The notes under the pieces are model-generated. The model made no database searches and had not been told where the DNA came from. It worked only from the letters and a program-made list of their open reading frames with translations. DNA of 49,285 nt from Paracoccaceae bacterium. GTDB lineage: Bacteria > Pseudomonadota > Alphaproteobacteria > Rhodobacterales > Rhodobacteraceae. A program made the position numbers and the translations under genes. The stretch spans positions 1 through 49,285 of the forward strand of contig WGNF01000022.1 of the NCBI GenBank assembly GCA_016124615.1, read 5' to 3'. Positions 32,458 through 40,769 of this stretch are shown in pieces. Positions within the stretch are counted from its first letter, which is position 1, and each line of letters starts with the position of its first letter.

Positions 32458-33324
32458 ATGTTCGTGACGGCGCTGGCCGAGGATGCCGCCCAGGTGCAGG
32501 CCCGGCTGGAGGCGGCCTTGGCCGGGCGCGCCGATCTGCCGCTGATCCATGCGATGCGCTATGCGGTGAAGGGCGGCAAGGGGCTGCGCGGGTTTCTGGT
32601 GCTGGAAGGCGCGCGGATGCTGGGCCTCGCCGCGGACCGCGCGCTGCCCGCCGCCGCCGCCGTCGAGGCGCTGCACGCCTACAGCCTTGTGCATGACGAC
32701 CTGCCCGCGATGGATGATGACGATCTGCGCCGGGGTCAGCCCACCGTGCATGTGAAGTGGAACGAGGCGACCGCGATCCTTGCCGGTGACGCGCTGCAGG
32801 CGCTGGCGTTCGAGCTGCTGACCGACCCGGTGCTGGGCCCGGCCGAGGTGCGGGTGGCGCTGCTGGCCGGGCTGGCGCAGGCCAGCGGGGCCGAGGGCAT
32901 GGTGCTGGGTCAGGCGCTGGACATGGCGGCCGCAGATGCCGCCGTGCCGCTGACGCTGGCCCAGATCACCGCGCTTCAGGCGGGCAAGACCGGCGCGCTG
33001 TTCCGCTGGGCCGCCGAGGCGGGCGCGGTGATCGCCGGGGCCGATCCGGCACCGCTGCGCGCTTATGCCACCGCGCTTGGCCTTGCCTTCCAGATCGCCG
33101 ACGACATCCTTGACGAGACGGGCGATGCCGGAAAGGCGGGCAAACGGCTGCACAAGGATGCGGCGGCGGGCAAGGCGACGTTTGTCTCGCTGCTGGGGCT
33201 TGACGGGGCACGGGCGCGGGCGAAGGTGCTGGTGGACGAGGCCGAGGCCGCCCTGCAGCCCTATGGCGCAGCGGCCGACACCTTGCGGCACTGCGCCCGC
33301 TTCGTTATTGCGCGCGAGATGTGA
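32458..33324 (+). CDS. ispA: Polyprenyl (farnesyl) diphosphate synthase IspA
   Basis: A 288-residue prenyltransferase. The first Asp-rich motif is DDLPAMDDDDLRRG at about residues 80-93 and the second is DDILDETGD near 215-223. FQIADDILDETGD is typical of farnesyl or geranyl diphosphate synthases. It condenses IPP with DMAPP for quinones, carotenoids and undecaprenyl carrier. It is coupled to xseB by 2 bases, and dxs follows after 18 bases. The start ATG at 32458 gives MFVTALAEDAAQVQARL, the normal N-terminus. Confidence 0.93.
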   Translation: MFVTALAEDAAQVQARLEAALAGRADLPLIHAMRYAVKGGKGLRGFLVLEGARMLGLAADRALPAAAAVEALHAYSLVHDDLPAMDDDDLRRGQPTVHVKWNEATAILAGDALQALAFELLTDPVLGPAEVRVALLAGLAQASGAEGMVLGQALDMAAADAAVPLTLAQITALQAGKTGALFRWAAEAGAVIAGADPAPLRAYATALGLAFQIADDILDETGDAGKAGKRLHKDAAAGKATFVSLLGLDGARARAKVLVDEAEAALQPYGAAADTLRHCARFVIAREM

Positions 33325-33342
33325 CACCCGGAAGGGCCAAGA

Positions 33343-35259
33343 ATGACCGACCGACCACTGACCCCGACCCTCGACCGCGTGAAGTTGCCCGCCGACCTCA
33401 AGGCGCTGACCGACCGCGAGCTGAAGGTGCTTGCCGACGAGTTGCGCGCCGAAACGATCAGCGCGGTATCCGTCACCGGCGGGCATCTTGGCGCGGGGCT
33501 GGGCGTGGTGGAACTGACGGTGGCGATCCATGCCGTCTTCGATACGCCGCGCGACAAGCTGATCTGGGACGTTGGCCACCAGTGCTATCCGCACAAGATC
33601 CTGACCGGGAGGCGCGACCGTATCCGCACGCTGCGGGCCGAAAACGGGCTGAGCGGCTTTACCAAACGGTCGGAAAGCCCCTACGACCCGTTCGGCGCGG
33701 CGCATAGTTCCACCTCGATCTCGGCCGCGCTGGGGTTCGCCGCCGCCCGCGATCTGGGCGCGACCGATGTGGGCGACGCCATCGCGGTGATCGGCGACGG
33801 CGCGATGAGCGCGGGCATGGCCTTCGAGGCGATGAACAACGCGGGCCATCTGAAAAAGCGGCTGTTCGTCATCCTCAACGACAACGAAATGTCGATCGCC
33901 CCGCCGGTCGGGGCGCTGTCCAGCTACCTGTCGCGGCTTTACGCGGGCCAGCCGTTTCAGGAACTGAAAGCGGTGGCCAAGGGCGCCGTCAGCTTTCTGC
34001 CCGAACCGTTTCAGGAAGGCGCGCGGCGGGCCAAGGAAATCCTCAAGGGCATGACCGTCGGCGGCACACTGTTCGAGGAACTGGGGTTCAGCTATGTCGG
34101 CCCGGTCGATGGGCACGACCTTGACCAGCTTCTGCCGCTGTTGCGCACCGTGCGGGCGCGGGCGACGGGGCCGATGCTGATCCACGTCATCACCCGCAAG
34201 GGCAAGGGCTACGCCCCGGCCGAGGCGGCGCTGGACAAGGGCCATGCCACCGCCAAGTTCGATGTGGTGACCGGGGTGCAGGCCAAGGCCGCCTCGAACG
34301 CGCCGAGCTATACCAAGGTTTTCGCGCAATCGCTGCTGCGCGAGGCCGAGGCGGATGACAGGATCGTCGCCATCACCGCCGCGATGCCCGACGGCACCGG
34401 GCTGAACCTGTTCGCCGAACGCTTTCCCAAACGCTGCTTTGACGTCGGCATCGCCGAACAACATGCGGTGACCTTTTCCGCCGGGCTCGCCGCGGCCGGA
34501 ATGAAGCCGTTCTGCACGATCTATTCCACCTTCCTGCAACGCGGCTACGATCAGGTCGTGCATGACGTGGCGATCCAGCGCCTGCCAGTGCGCTTCGCCA
34601 TCGACCGCGCCGGGCTGGTCGGCGCCGATGGCGCGACCCATGCGGGCGCCTTCGACGTCGCCTTCCTCGCCAACCTGCCCGGCATGGTGGTGATGGCGGC
34701 CGCGGACGAGGCGGAACTGGTCCACATGGTTGCCACCGCCGCCGCCCACAACGACGGCCCCATCGCCTTCCGCTATCCGCGCGGCGAGGGCGTCGGTTGC
34801 GAGATGCCCGCCCGCGGCGTGCCGCTGGAAATCGGCAAGGGCCGCCTGATCCGCGAGGGCGCCCGCGTCGCGCTGCTGTCCTTCGGCACAAGGCTGGCCG
34901 AGGTGCTGAAGGCGGCCGAGGCGCTGGCCGCCCGTGGCATCGCGCCGACCGTGGCCGACGCGCGTTTCGCCAAGCCGCTCGACCGTGATCTGATCCTGCG
35001 CCTCGCCCGCGACCACGAGGCCCTGATCACCATCGAAGAGGGCGCCATCGGCGGCTTCGGCAGCCACGTCGCGCAGCTTCTGGCGGAAGAGGGCCTCTTC
35101 GACCACGGCCTGAAATTCCGCAGCATGGTGCTGCCCGACACCTTCATCGACCATGCCAGCCCCGAGGCGATGTACGCCGTGGCCGGCATGAACGCGCCCC
35201 AGATCGAGGCGAAGGTGCTGGAAACGCTGGGCGTGGCGGTGGTGGGAAAACGGGCGTAG
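33343..35259 (+). CDS. dxs: 1-deoxy-D-xylulose-5-phosphate synthase Dxs
   Basis: A 638-residue thiamine diphosphate enzyme, first step of the MEP isoprenoid pathway (pyruvate plus glyceraldehyde-3-phosphate). The ThDP motif [16 protein letters not shown] is at about 151-166 with its closing NDN. A catalytic Glu sits in the [13 protein letters not shown] block (about residue 370), and the C-terminal transketolase domain has [15 protein letters not shown]. The length fits (usually 620-640). It is the third gene of the xseB-ispA-dxs unit. The 137 bases after its stop hold no clear terminator; ACAAT/ATTGT short arms around 35300 are weak. Confidence 0.96.
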   Translation: MTDRPLTPTLDRVKLPADLKALTDRELKVLADELRAETISAVSVTGGHLGAGLGVVELTVAIHAVFDTPRDKLIWDVGHQCYPHKILTGRRDRIRTLRAENGLSGFTKRSESPYDPFGAAHSSTSISAALGFAAARDLGATDVGDAIAVIGDGAMSAGMAFEAMNNAGHLKKRLFVILNDNEMSIAPPVGALSSYLSRLYAGQPFQELKAVAKGAVSFLPEPFQEGARRAKEILKGMTVGGTLFEELGFSYVGPVDGHDLDQLLPLLRTVRARATGPMLIHVITRKGKGYAPAEAALDKGHATAKFDVVTGVQAKAASNAPSYTKVFAQSLLREAEADDRIVAITAAMPDGTGLNLFAERFPKRCFDVGIAEQHAVTFSAGLAAAGMKPFCTIYSTFLQRGYDQVVHDVAIQRLPVRFAIDRAGLVGADGATHAGAFDVAFLANLPGMVVMAAADEAELVHMVATAAAHNDGPIAFRYPRGEGVGCEMPARGVPLEIGKGRLIREGARVALLSFGTRLAEVLKAAEALAARGIAPTVADARFAKPLDRDLILRLARDHEALITIEEGAIGGFGSHVAQLLAEEGLFDHGLKFRSMVLPDTFIDHASPEAMYAVAGMNAPQIEAKVLETLGVAVVGKRA

Positions 35260-35396
35260 GGGGGGATGCGGGTCAGCAACTGCAGCCCCGCCTGAGCCCG
35301 AAACAATTCCGCCCGATTGTCCCGCGCGCCTCGGCCGCTTTCCCGCTTTGCCCCCGACGGCTTCGGCCTTATCTTGCGCGCGGGGGCTCGGAGTGG

Positions 35397-36188
35397 ATGA
35401 TGGTCGCGACGGCCCTGAAAACCCTGCGCCGGAATGGCGCGCTGGCGCTGGCCACGGCGCACGGGCGCCTGCTGGCGCTGACGCCGCGGGCGCCGCATTT
35501 CGTCGGTGCCTACCCCGACCCTGCCGCCGCGCTGGCGGCGGTGCCGAAGGGCCGCCTTGCGGGCTATGACAATGACGCGGTGGTCGAGGTAGCCTTTGCC
35601 TCGATGTGCCGCGTCGCGCTGTGGGATTACCCGGTGATCCTCTGGCTCGACCGGTTGACGCGGCCGGGGCTGCGGCTGCTGGACGCGGGCGGGCATATGG
35701 GGACCAAGCACATCGCCTTTGCGCCGCTGCTGGATGTGGCGGCGTTCGGCTGGACGGTCTACGACCTGCCCGCGATCGTGCGCGCCGCCCGCGCCCGGCA
35801 GGCGGCGGGCGGGCTGCCCGCCGACCTGCGGTTCGAAAGCGATCTGGCGGCGGTGGGCGGGGTCGACCTGCTGCTCGCCTCGGGCCTTCTGCAATACCTC
35901 GACGTGCCCTTCACCGCGTTTCTTGACCGGCTGCCGACCCGGCCCGGCCATATCCTCCTGAACAAGGTCGCCACGCGCGACGGCGCATCGGTCACCACGC
36001 TGGAAAAGATCGGCGCCGCCCGCGTCCCCTACCAGATCCGCGCCCGCGCCGGGTTCGAGGCCGAGGTTGCGGCGGCGGGCTACCGCGTGCTGGACCAGTG
36101 GCAGATCCCCTCGCTTTCCCACCTCATCGCCACCCATCCCGCGCTGGGGCCAAGCACCAGCCGCGGCTATGTGCTGGAACGGGTCTGA
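35397..36188 (+). CDS. Putative methyltransferase of the TIGR04325 type
   Basis: A 263-residue protein with a SAM-like motif LRLLDAGGHMGTKHIAF near residues 94-110. The TIGR04325 pattern follows: VYDLPAIVRAARARQAAGG, LLLASGLLQYLDVPFTAFLDRL, LLNKVATRDGASVTTL and PYQIRARAGFEAEVAAAGYRVLDQW. Members are often linked to surface polysaccharide, but a reaction is not established. The start is ATG 35397 (MMVATALKTL), or the next ATG. The 3' end overlaps the convergent SDR by 22 bases. Confidence 0.7.
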   Translation: MMVATALKTLRRNGALALATAHGRLLALTPRAPHFVGAYPDPAAALAAVPKGRLAGYDNDAVVEVAFASMCRVALWDYPVILWLDRLTRPGLRLLDAGGHMGTKHIAFAPLLDVAAFGWTVYDLPAIVRAARARQAAGGLPADLRFESDLAAVGGVDLLLASGLLQYLDVPFTAFLDRLPTRPGHILLNKVATRDGASVTTLEKIGAARVPYQIRARAGFEAEVAAAGYRVLDQWQIPSLSHLIATHPALGPSTSRGYVLERV

Positions 36189-37033
36189 GCTTCGGTGGCC
36201 AGGATCGCCGCCAACCCCTCGCGATAGCCGGGATAAAGCAGCCGCACCCCCAGCTCGGTCTTGATCCGGTCGTTCCGGACCCGCTTTGACTCGGCGTAGA
36301 AGCTGCGCGCCATCGGGCTCATCTCGGCCTGATCGAAGGGCACCCCCGGCGGTTTCGGCAGGCCGAGCAGTGCCGCGGCATGGCTCAGCACATCCTCCGG
36401 CGGGGCGGGATCGTCGTCGCAGAGGTTGTAGACCGCGCCGGGGTTCGGCCGCGCGATGCTGGCCGCCAGCACCTGCGCGATATCGTCGACATGGATGCGG
36501 CTGAACACCTGACCGGGCTTCAGGATGCGCCGCGCGGTGCCGTCGCGCACCTTCTCGAACGGGCCGCGACCGGGGCCGTAGATCCCCGCCAGCCGAAAGA
36601 TGTGCAGCGGCAGGGTCAGCGCCGCCCACTGCGCCTCGGCCGCCACGCGGGCGCGGCCGCGTTCGGTCGTGGGCGTCAGGGCCGTCGCTTCATCCACCCA
36701 GCCGCCCGCGTGATCGCCATAAACCCCGGTGGTCGACAGATAGCCAACCCAGCGCAGCTGCCGCGCCTCGGCAATCCGCGCGCCCTCGGCCCGCAGCACC
36801 GGATCGCCCGCCGCATCCGGCGCGACCGAGGTCAGAAGATGCGTGGCCTGCGCCAGTGCGGGCGCCAGATCGGCGCCCGGCCAGACCAGCGGCTCCACCC
36901 CCCCGGCCGCCAGCGCCGCGGCGCGCGCCGCCGACCGGGTTGTGCCGATCACCCGCCAGCCCAGCGGGATCAGCCGCCGGGCCAGCGCCTGCGCCGAATA
37001 GCCGTGGCCGAGGGAAAGCAGCGTGCCGGTCAT
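36167..37033 (-). CDS. NAD-dependent epimerase/dehydratase-like SDR (YeeZ type)
   Basis: A 288-residue extended SDR. The N-terminal Rossmann motif is SLGHGYSAQALARRL. It has LRWVGYLSTTGVYGDHAGGWVDE, then FRLAGIYGPGRGPFEKVRDGTARRI and IHVDDIAQVLAASI. This is the YeeZ/YbjS-like group, whose substrates are unknown. The ATG at 37033 begins MTGTLLSLGHG, with weak SD. Its stop TAG lies inside the convergent methyltransferase gene (22-bp overlap). It diverges from the 37108 methyltransferase across 74 bases. Confidence 0.85.
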   Translation of the reverse strand: MTGTLLSLGHGYSAQALARRLIPLGWRVIGTTRSAARAAALAAGGVEPLVWPGADLAPALAQATHLLTSVAPDAAGDPVLRAEGARIAEARQLRWVGYLSTTGVYGDHAGGWVDEATALTPTTERGRARVAAEAQWAALTLPLHIFRLAGIYGPGRGPFEKVRDGTARRILKPGQVFSRIHVDDIAQVLAASIARPNPGAVYNLCDDDPAPPEDVLSHAAALLGLPKPPGVPFDQAEMSPMARSFYAESKRVRNDRIKTELGVRLLYPGYREGLAAILATEAQTRSST

Positions 37034-37107
37034 TGCGCCTTGTCCCGCACCGCCCGGCGCCATGCAAGCGGCTTGATTTCCGCCCGGGCTTGCGCCCCAA
37101 TGCCGCC

Positions 37108-37731
37108 ATGTCCGATCCCGATCTCGACGCCGCCTATCGCCTGCAGACGCCCGAGGATTCGGTGCGCCTCTATCGCGACTGGTCGCAAAGCTACGACGCG
37201 GGCTTCGCGCAGGCGCAGGGCTACCTGCTGCCCGCCGCCGTCGCCGACGCCTTTGCCGAAGCGGGTGGTGCGGCCCCGGTTCTCGACGTCGGCGCGGGCA
37301 CCGGGCTGCTTGCCGCGCGGTTGGCCGAACACGGCATCGGCCCGATCGACGCGCTCGACATCTCGCCCGAGATGCTGGCTCTGGCGGCGTCGAAGGGGGT
37401 TTACCGCGCCAGCCATTGCCTGGACCTGACCCAGCCGCTGCCCCTCGCGGACGCCAGCTACGTCGGCGTCACCAGTTCCGGCACCTTCACCTTCGGCCAT
37501 GTCGGCCCCGCCGCCTTCGATGAGCTTCTGCGCATCGCCGCGCCCGGCGCGCTTTTCGCGCTATCGATCCATACCGGAGTCTTTGAGCCCGCAGGTTTCG
37601 CCGCCAAGCTCGCCGAACTCGGCGGCGCGATCGCCGGCCTGATGCTGACCGAAGTCGCCATCTATGGCCCCGACGCCGACACGGCACATCGCGATCACCG
37701 CGGCCTCATCGCCCGCTTCCGCAAGGCCTGA
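37108..37731 (+). CDS. Class I SAM-dependent methyltransferase
   Basis: A 207-residue methyltransferase. Motif I VLDVGAGTGLLAARL is at about 58-72, the acidic motif is IDALDISPEMLALAASKG, and a post-I region DLTQPLPLADASYVGVTSSGTFTFGHVGP follows. The substrate is unknown. The start ATG at 37108 follows CCAATGCCGCC without an SD. It ends just before copy B of the dispersed repeat, which may act as its terminator. Confidence 0.82.
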   Translation: MSDPDLDAAYRLQTPEDSVRLYRDWSQSYDAGFAQAQGYLLPAAVADAFAEAGGAAPVLDVGAGTGLLAARLAEHGIGPIDALDISPEMLALAASKGVYRASHCLDLTQPLPLADASYVGVTSSGTFTFGHVGPAAFDELLRIAAPGALFALSIHTGVFEPAGFAAKLAELGGAIAGLMLTEVAIYGPDADTAHRDHRGLIARFRKA

Positions 37732-37741
37732 GTTTCACCGG

Positions 37742-37789
37742 TTTCTTTCTGGGCAAAATACTCCGGGGGTCCGGGGGCTGGCCCCCGGC
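37742..37789 (-). repeat. Dispersed terminator-like repeat, copy B
   Basis: Read on minus: GCCGGGGG, CCAG, CCCCCGGACCCCCG, then GAGTATTTTGCCCAGAAAG. It starts 20 bases after the stop of the dehydrogenase at 37809 in the same orientation, just as copy A follows fzlA. The stem lies at 37771-37788. Confidence 0.7.
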
Positions 37790-37808
37790 GCCCGCCGCTG
37801 CGCGCGGC

Positions 37809-38684
37809 TTACCGGGTGGGAACCGGCGCCTCGCCGCGGTAGTCGTAGAAGCCGCGCTGGGTCTTGCGGCCCAGCCAGCCGGCCTCGACATATTTCGTCA
37901 GCAAGGGGCAGGGGCGGTACTTGGAATCGGCCAGCCCCTCGTGCAGCACGTTCATGATGGCAAGGCAGGTGTCGAGGCCGATGAAATCGGCCAGTTCCAG
38001 TGGGCCCATCGGGTGGTTGGCGCCCAGTTTCAGCGCCTCGTCGATCGACTTCACCGACCCGACGCCCTCATAAAGCGTATAGACCGCTTCATTGATCATC
38101 GGCATCAGGATGCGGTTGACGATGAAGGCCGGAAAATCCTCGGAACTGGCGGCGGTCTTGCCCAGCTTTTCCACCACGCCCAGCAGCGCGCGGTAGGTCG
38201 GCTCGTCGGTGGCGATGCCGCGGATCAGTTCCACCAGTTGCATCACCGGCACCGGGTTCATGAAGTGAAAGCCCATGAACTTTTCCGGCCGGTCGGTGCG
38301 GCTGGCCAGCCGGGTGATCGAGATCGAGGAGGTGTTCGAGGTCAGGATCGTTTCGGGCTTCAGATGCGGCAGAAGGTCTTCGAAGATCGCCTGTTTCACC
38401 GTCTCGCGTTCGGTCGCGGCCTCGATGATCAGATCGCTGGGGCCCAGATCGGCAAGTTTCAGCGTGGTGCGGATGCGGGCCATCGCGGCCGCCTTGGCCT
38501 CGGCCGTAACCCGGCCGCGGCTGACCTGGCGTTCGATGTTGTGGTCGATCAGCTGCACCGCCTTGGTCAGCCCGTCCTGGCTGATATCGGTCATGAGAAC
38601 ATCGTAGCCCGCAAGCGCAAAGACATGGGCGATGCCGTTGCCCATCTGCCCCGCGCCGACGATCCCGACCGTCCGGATGTCCAT
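37809..38684 (-). CDS. 3-hydroxybutyryl-CoA dehydrogenase
   Basis: A 291-residue NAD-dependent dehydrogenase. The N-terminal dinucleotide motif GAGQMGNG is at 10-17, followed by LSNTSSISI-type substrate loop SNTSSISITRLA, HFMNPVPVMQLVELI and FPAFIVNRILMPMINEAVYTLYEGV. The C-terminal domain has LKLGANHPMGPLELADFIGLDTCL. It matches HbdA/PaaH-type enzymes of short-chain fatty acid or polyhydroxybutyrate turnover. The start ATG at 38684 is preceded by GGGAGAG. It is divergent from the DUF6473 gene across 161 bases. Confidence 0.92.
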   Translation of the reverse strand: MDIRTVGIVGAGQMGNGIAHVFALAGYDVLMTDISQDGLTKAVQLIDHNIERQVSRGRVTAEAKAAAMARIRTTLKLADLGPSDLIIEAATERETVKQAIFEDLLPHLKPETILTSNTSSISITRLASRTDRPEKFMGFHFMNPVPVMQLVELIRGIATDEPTYRALLGVVEKLGKTAASSEDFPAFIVNRILMPMINEAVYTLYEGVGSVKSIDEALKLGANHPMGPLELADFIGLDTCLAIMNVLHEGLADSKYRPCPLLTKYVEAGWLGRKTQRGFYDYRGEAPVPTR

Positions 38685-38845
38685 GCCGCTCTCTCCCGTA
38701 TATCCGGCGCAACCATATGCGGCGGTGCGGCATCGGCGCAAGGGCGGGGGATGCCGAAAATTCGCGCTAACTTGTCGGTTTAGCCAATTGGAAAGGGCGT
38801 CGGTGCAGGCTTCGCGGTGGGTGAGTCTCTATCGAGGTGGGAGCT

Positions 38846-39664
38846 ATGGCTTACGAACGGCTGGGCGATGTCGCCCTGGACTATGCGCCATGTCATTATG
38901 GCGCGTCGAAACTGGTGTTCCGCGGGCCGCCACGGCAGCTTGACGGGGCCTATGTCGCGGTGCTTGGCGGCACCGAAACCTATGGGCGGTTCATCGCCCG
39001 GCCCTATCCCGCGCTGATCGAGGCGGCGGCCGGGGTGCAGATGGTCAATCTGGGCTGCGTGAATGCCGGGGTGGATGCCTTCCTGAACGATCCCGATGTG
39101 CTGGCCGCCTGCCGCCGCGCCCGGGTGACGGTGGTGCAGGTGCTGGGGGCGCAGAACATGTCGAACCGGTATTATTCGGTGCATCCGCGCCGCAACGACC
39201 GCTTTCTGCGGGCGGCACCGCCGATGCGCGCGCTGTTCCGCGAGGTGGACTTTACCGAGTTCAGCTTTGTCCGGCACATGCTGTCGTCGCTGCAGGCCCT
39301 GTCGCCGGAGCGCTTTGCCCTGATGGCGGCCGAGGTGCAGGGGGTTTGGGTCGCGCGGATGAACATGTTGCTGGCACGGCTGGAAACCCGGGCGGTGCTG
39401 CTCTGGATCGGCGACCGGCCACCGCCGGAACCCGGGGCGGCGCTGACGCTGGACCATGATCCGCTGCTGATCGACCGCGATATGGTGGCGGCGCTGCGGC
39501 CGCGGGTTGCGGCTTATGTCGAGGTTGTGGCGGCGGCGGAGGCGATGCCGCGCGGCGCCGTTGCCCTTGCGGCGGAGGAGAGTGTCGCGCCCGGCCTGCC
39601 GGGGCCGGGGGTGCATGACCAGATCGCGCGGGCGCTGGCCCCGGTGTTGCGCGGGTTGGTGTAG
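38846..39664 (+). CDS. DUF6473 family protein at the edge of the polysaccharide locus
   Basis: A 272-residue protein matching a family I know mainly from Rhodobacterales. Blocks: MAYERLGDVALDYAPCHYGASKLVFRGPPR, VAVLGGTETYGRFIARPYPALIE, NLGCVNAGVDAFLND, VLGAQNMSNRYYSVHPRRNDRF and REVDFTEFSFVRHM. The succession of GGTETYG and NAG/GAQN blocks recalls an SGNH-like hydrolase layout, but the catalytic residues cannot be assigned. No signal peptide. SD GGTGGGAG before the ATG. It converges with the GT2 gene (10-base gap). A role in polysaccharide decoration is inferred from context only. Confidence 0.8.
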   Translation: MAYERLGDVALDYAPCHYGASKLVFRGPPRQLDGAYVAVLGGTETYGRFIARPYPALIEAAAGVQMVNLGCVNAGVDAFLNDPDVLAACRRARVTVVQVLGAQNMSNRYYSVHPRRNDRFLRAAPPMRALFREVDFTEFSFVRHMLSSLQALSPERFALMAAEVQGVWVARMNMLLARLETRAVLLWIGDRPPPEPGAALTLDHDPLLIDRDMVAALRPRVAAYVEVVAAAEAMPRGAVALAAEESVAPGLPGPGVHDQIARALAPVLRGLV

Positions 39665-39674
39665 CCGCGTCGGC

Positions 39675-40739
39675 TCAGCCGTTCCGGCCCCGACTGCGGC
39701 CAAAGGCACGGCGCGCGGCCTCGGGCGAAAGGCGGCGGCGCACGACGGGCGGCGGTGGCAGCCCATGCGCGGCGCGCAACAACGCGGCCGCTTGTGCGAT
39801 ATGACCCCCGGCCAGCATCTGCGCCGCCTTTGCCAGCGAAAAGGCATAGGCGCCGGGCAAGGCCGTCGGGCGGAACCGGCGCACGAACCGCAGGCGGGCG
39901 CGGGTCATGAAATAGACCGAGAAGGGCGCGGCCACGCGGCCCGGCGCGCCGGACCCGATCGAGGCGCCGGAGCGGTGAAAGATCGGCGCCCCGACGCAGA
40001 AGGCCAGCGGCAGGTCGCCGCGGCGCAGGGCCCAGTCAACCTCTTCATAATAGAGGAAATAATCTTCGGTCATCGGGCCCACGGCCGCATAGAACTGGCG
40101 CGAGGCGACCATGCTGGCGCCGTGGATGAAGGCGACCCGCGCAACCTCGGGCGCGGGGGTGTCGGGGTGGGGCGCGAACTGGTGGATGTTGCGCGTCACC
40201 CCGGTGCGCCAGTCGATGCATCCGCCGTCGATCTGGATCAGGTCGGGACGTTCCAGATAGACGACGCGGTTGCCCATCAGCGCGAACGGCGCCCCTTCCG
40301 CTTCGCGGGCAAGCAGGGCCGGGGTTGTGGGTGGCACGATGCTGTCGGGGTTCAGCACCCAGAAGCGGTCAACGTCCGGCCGGGCCGCGAGCTCGGCAAG
40401 GCCAAGGTTCACCCCGGCCGCGAAGCCGCCGTTCACCCCCGCCTCGACCAGCGTGAGGGTGAAGGGCGCATCACCCGCCAGCGCGTCGCCGGGGGCCTGG
40501 ACCGGCAGCGGCTTCAGGCTCGCGGTCAGCGGAATCGGGCTGTCGGCCGGGGCGGTGTAGGGCGCGGCACCGCTGGCCCAATCGTGCAGCCGGGTCAGGG
40601 TGTCGTCGGTGGACGCATTGTCGACCACCACGACGCGCAGCCGGACGCCGGTGGCCGCGCGCAGGCTTTCCAGACAGTCGAGCAGCACGCCGCCGCAATC
40701 GAAGGCGACCAGCACCACGCCGAGGATCGGGTCTTGCAT
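39675..40739 (-). CDS. GT2 glycosyltransferase (rhamnosyltransferase-like)
   Basis: A 354-residue GT-A fold enzyme. The N-terminus is VVLVAFDCGGVLLDCLESLRAATGVRLRVVVVDNASTDDT. The metal-binding motif position is occupied by FWVLNPDSIVPP, and the acceptor-side acidic motif by DYFLYYEEVDWALRR. This is the WbbL/rhamnosyltransferase group that adds a sugar to a lipid-linked oligosaccharide in the cytoplasm. It lies 30 bases downstream of the Wzy-like gene on the same strand. Confidence 0.9.
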   Translation of the reverse strand: MQDPILGVVLVAFDCGGVLLDCLESLRAATGVRLRVVVVDNASTDDTLTRLHDWASGAAPYTAPADSPIPLTASLKPLPVQAPGDALAGDAPFTLTLVEAGVNGGFAAGVNLGLAELAARPDVDRFWVLNPDSIVPPTTPALLAREAEGAPFALMGNRVVYLERPDLIQIDGGCIDWRTGVTRNIHQFAPHPDTPAPEVARVAFIHGASMVASRQFYAAVGPMTEDYFLYYEEVDWALRRGDLPLAFCVGAPIFHRSGASIGSGAPGRVAAPFSVYFMTRARLRFVRRFRPTALPGAYAFSLAKAAQMLAGGHIAQAAALLRAAHGLPPPPVVRRRLSPEAARRAFGRSRGRNG

Positions 40740-40769
40740 GTCAGGGGATGCTCCGCAGCGGCGCCGCCA

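Noticed and set aside
32329..35154. A 941-codon minus-strand frame across ispA and dxs
   Set aside because: Shadow of two enzymes with complete active-site motifs; composition typical of antisense frames in GC-rich DNA.
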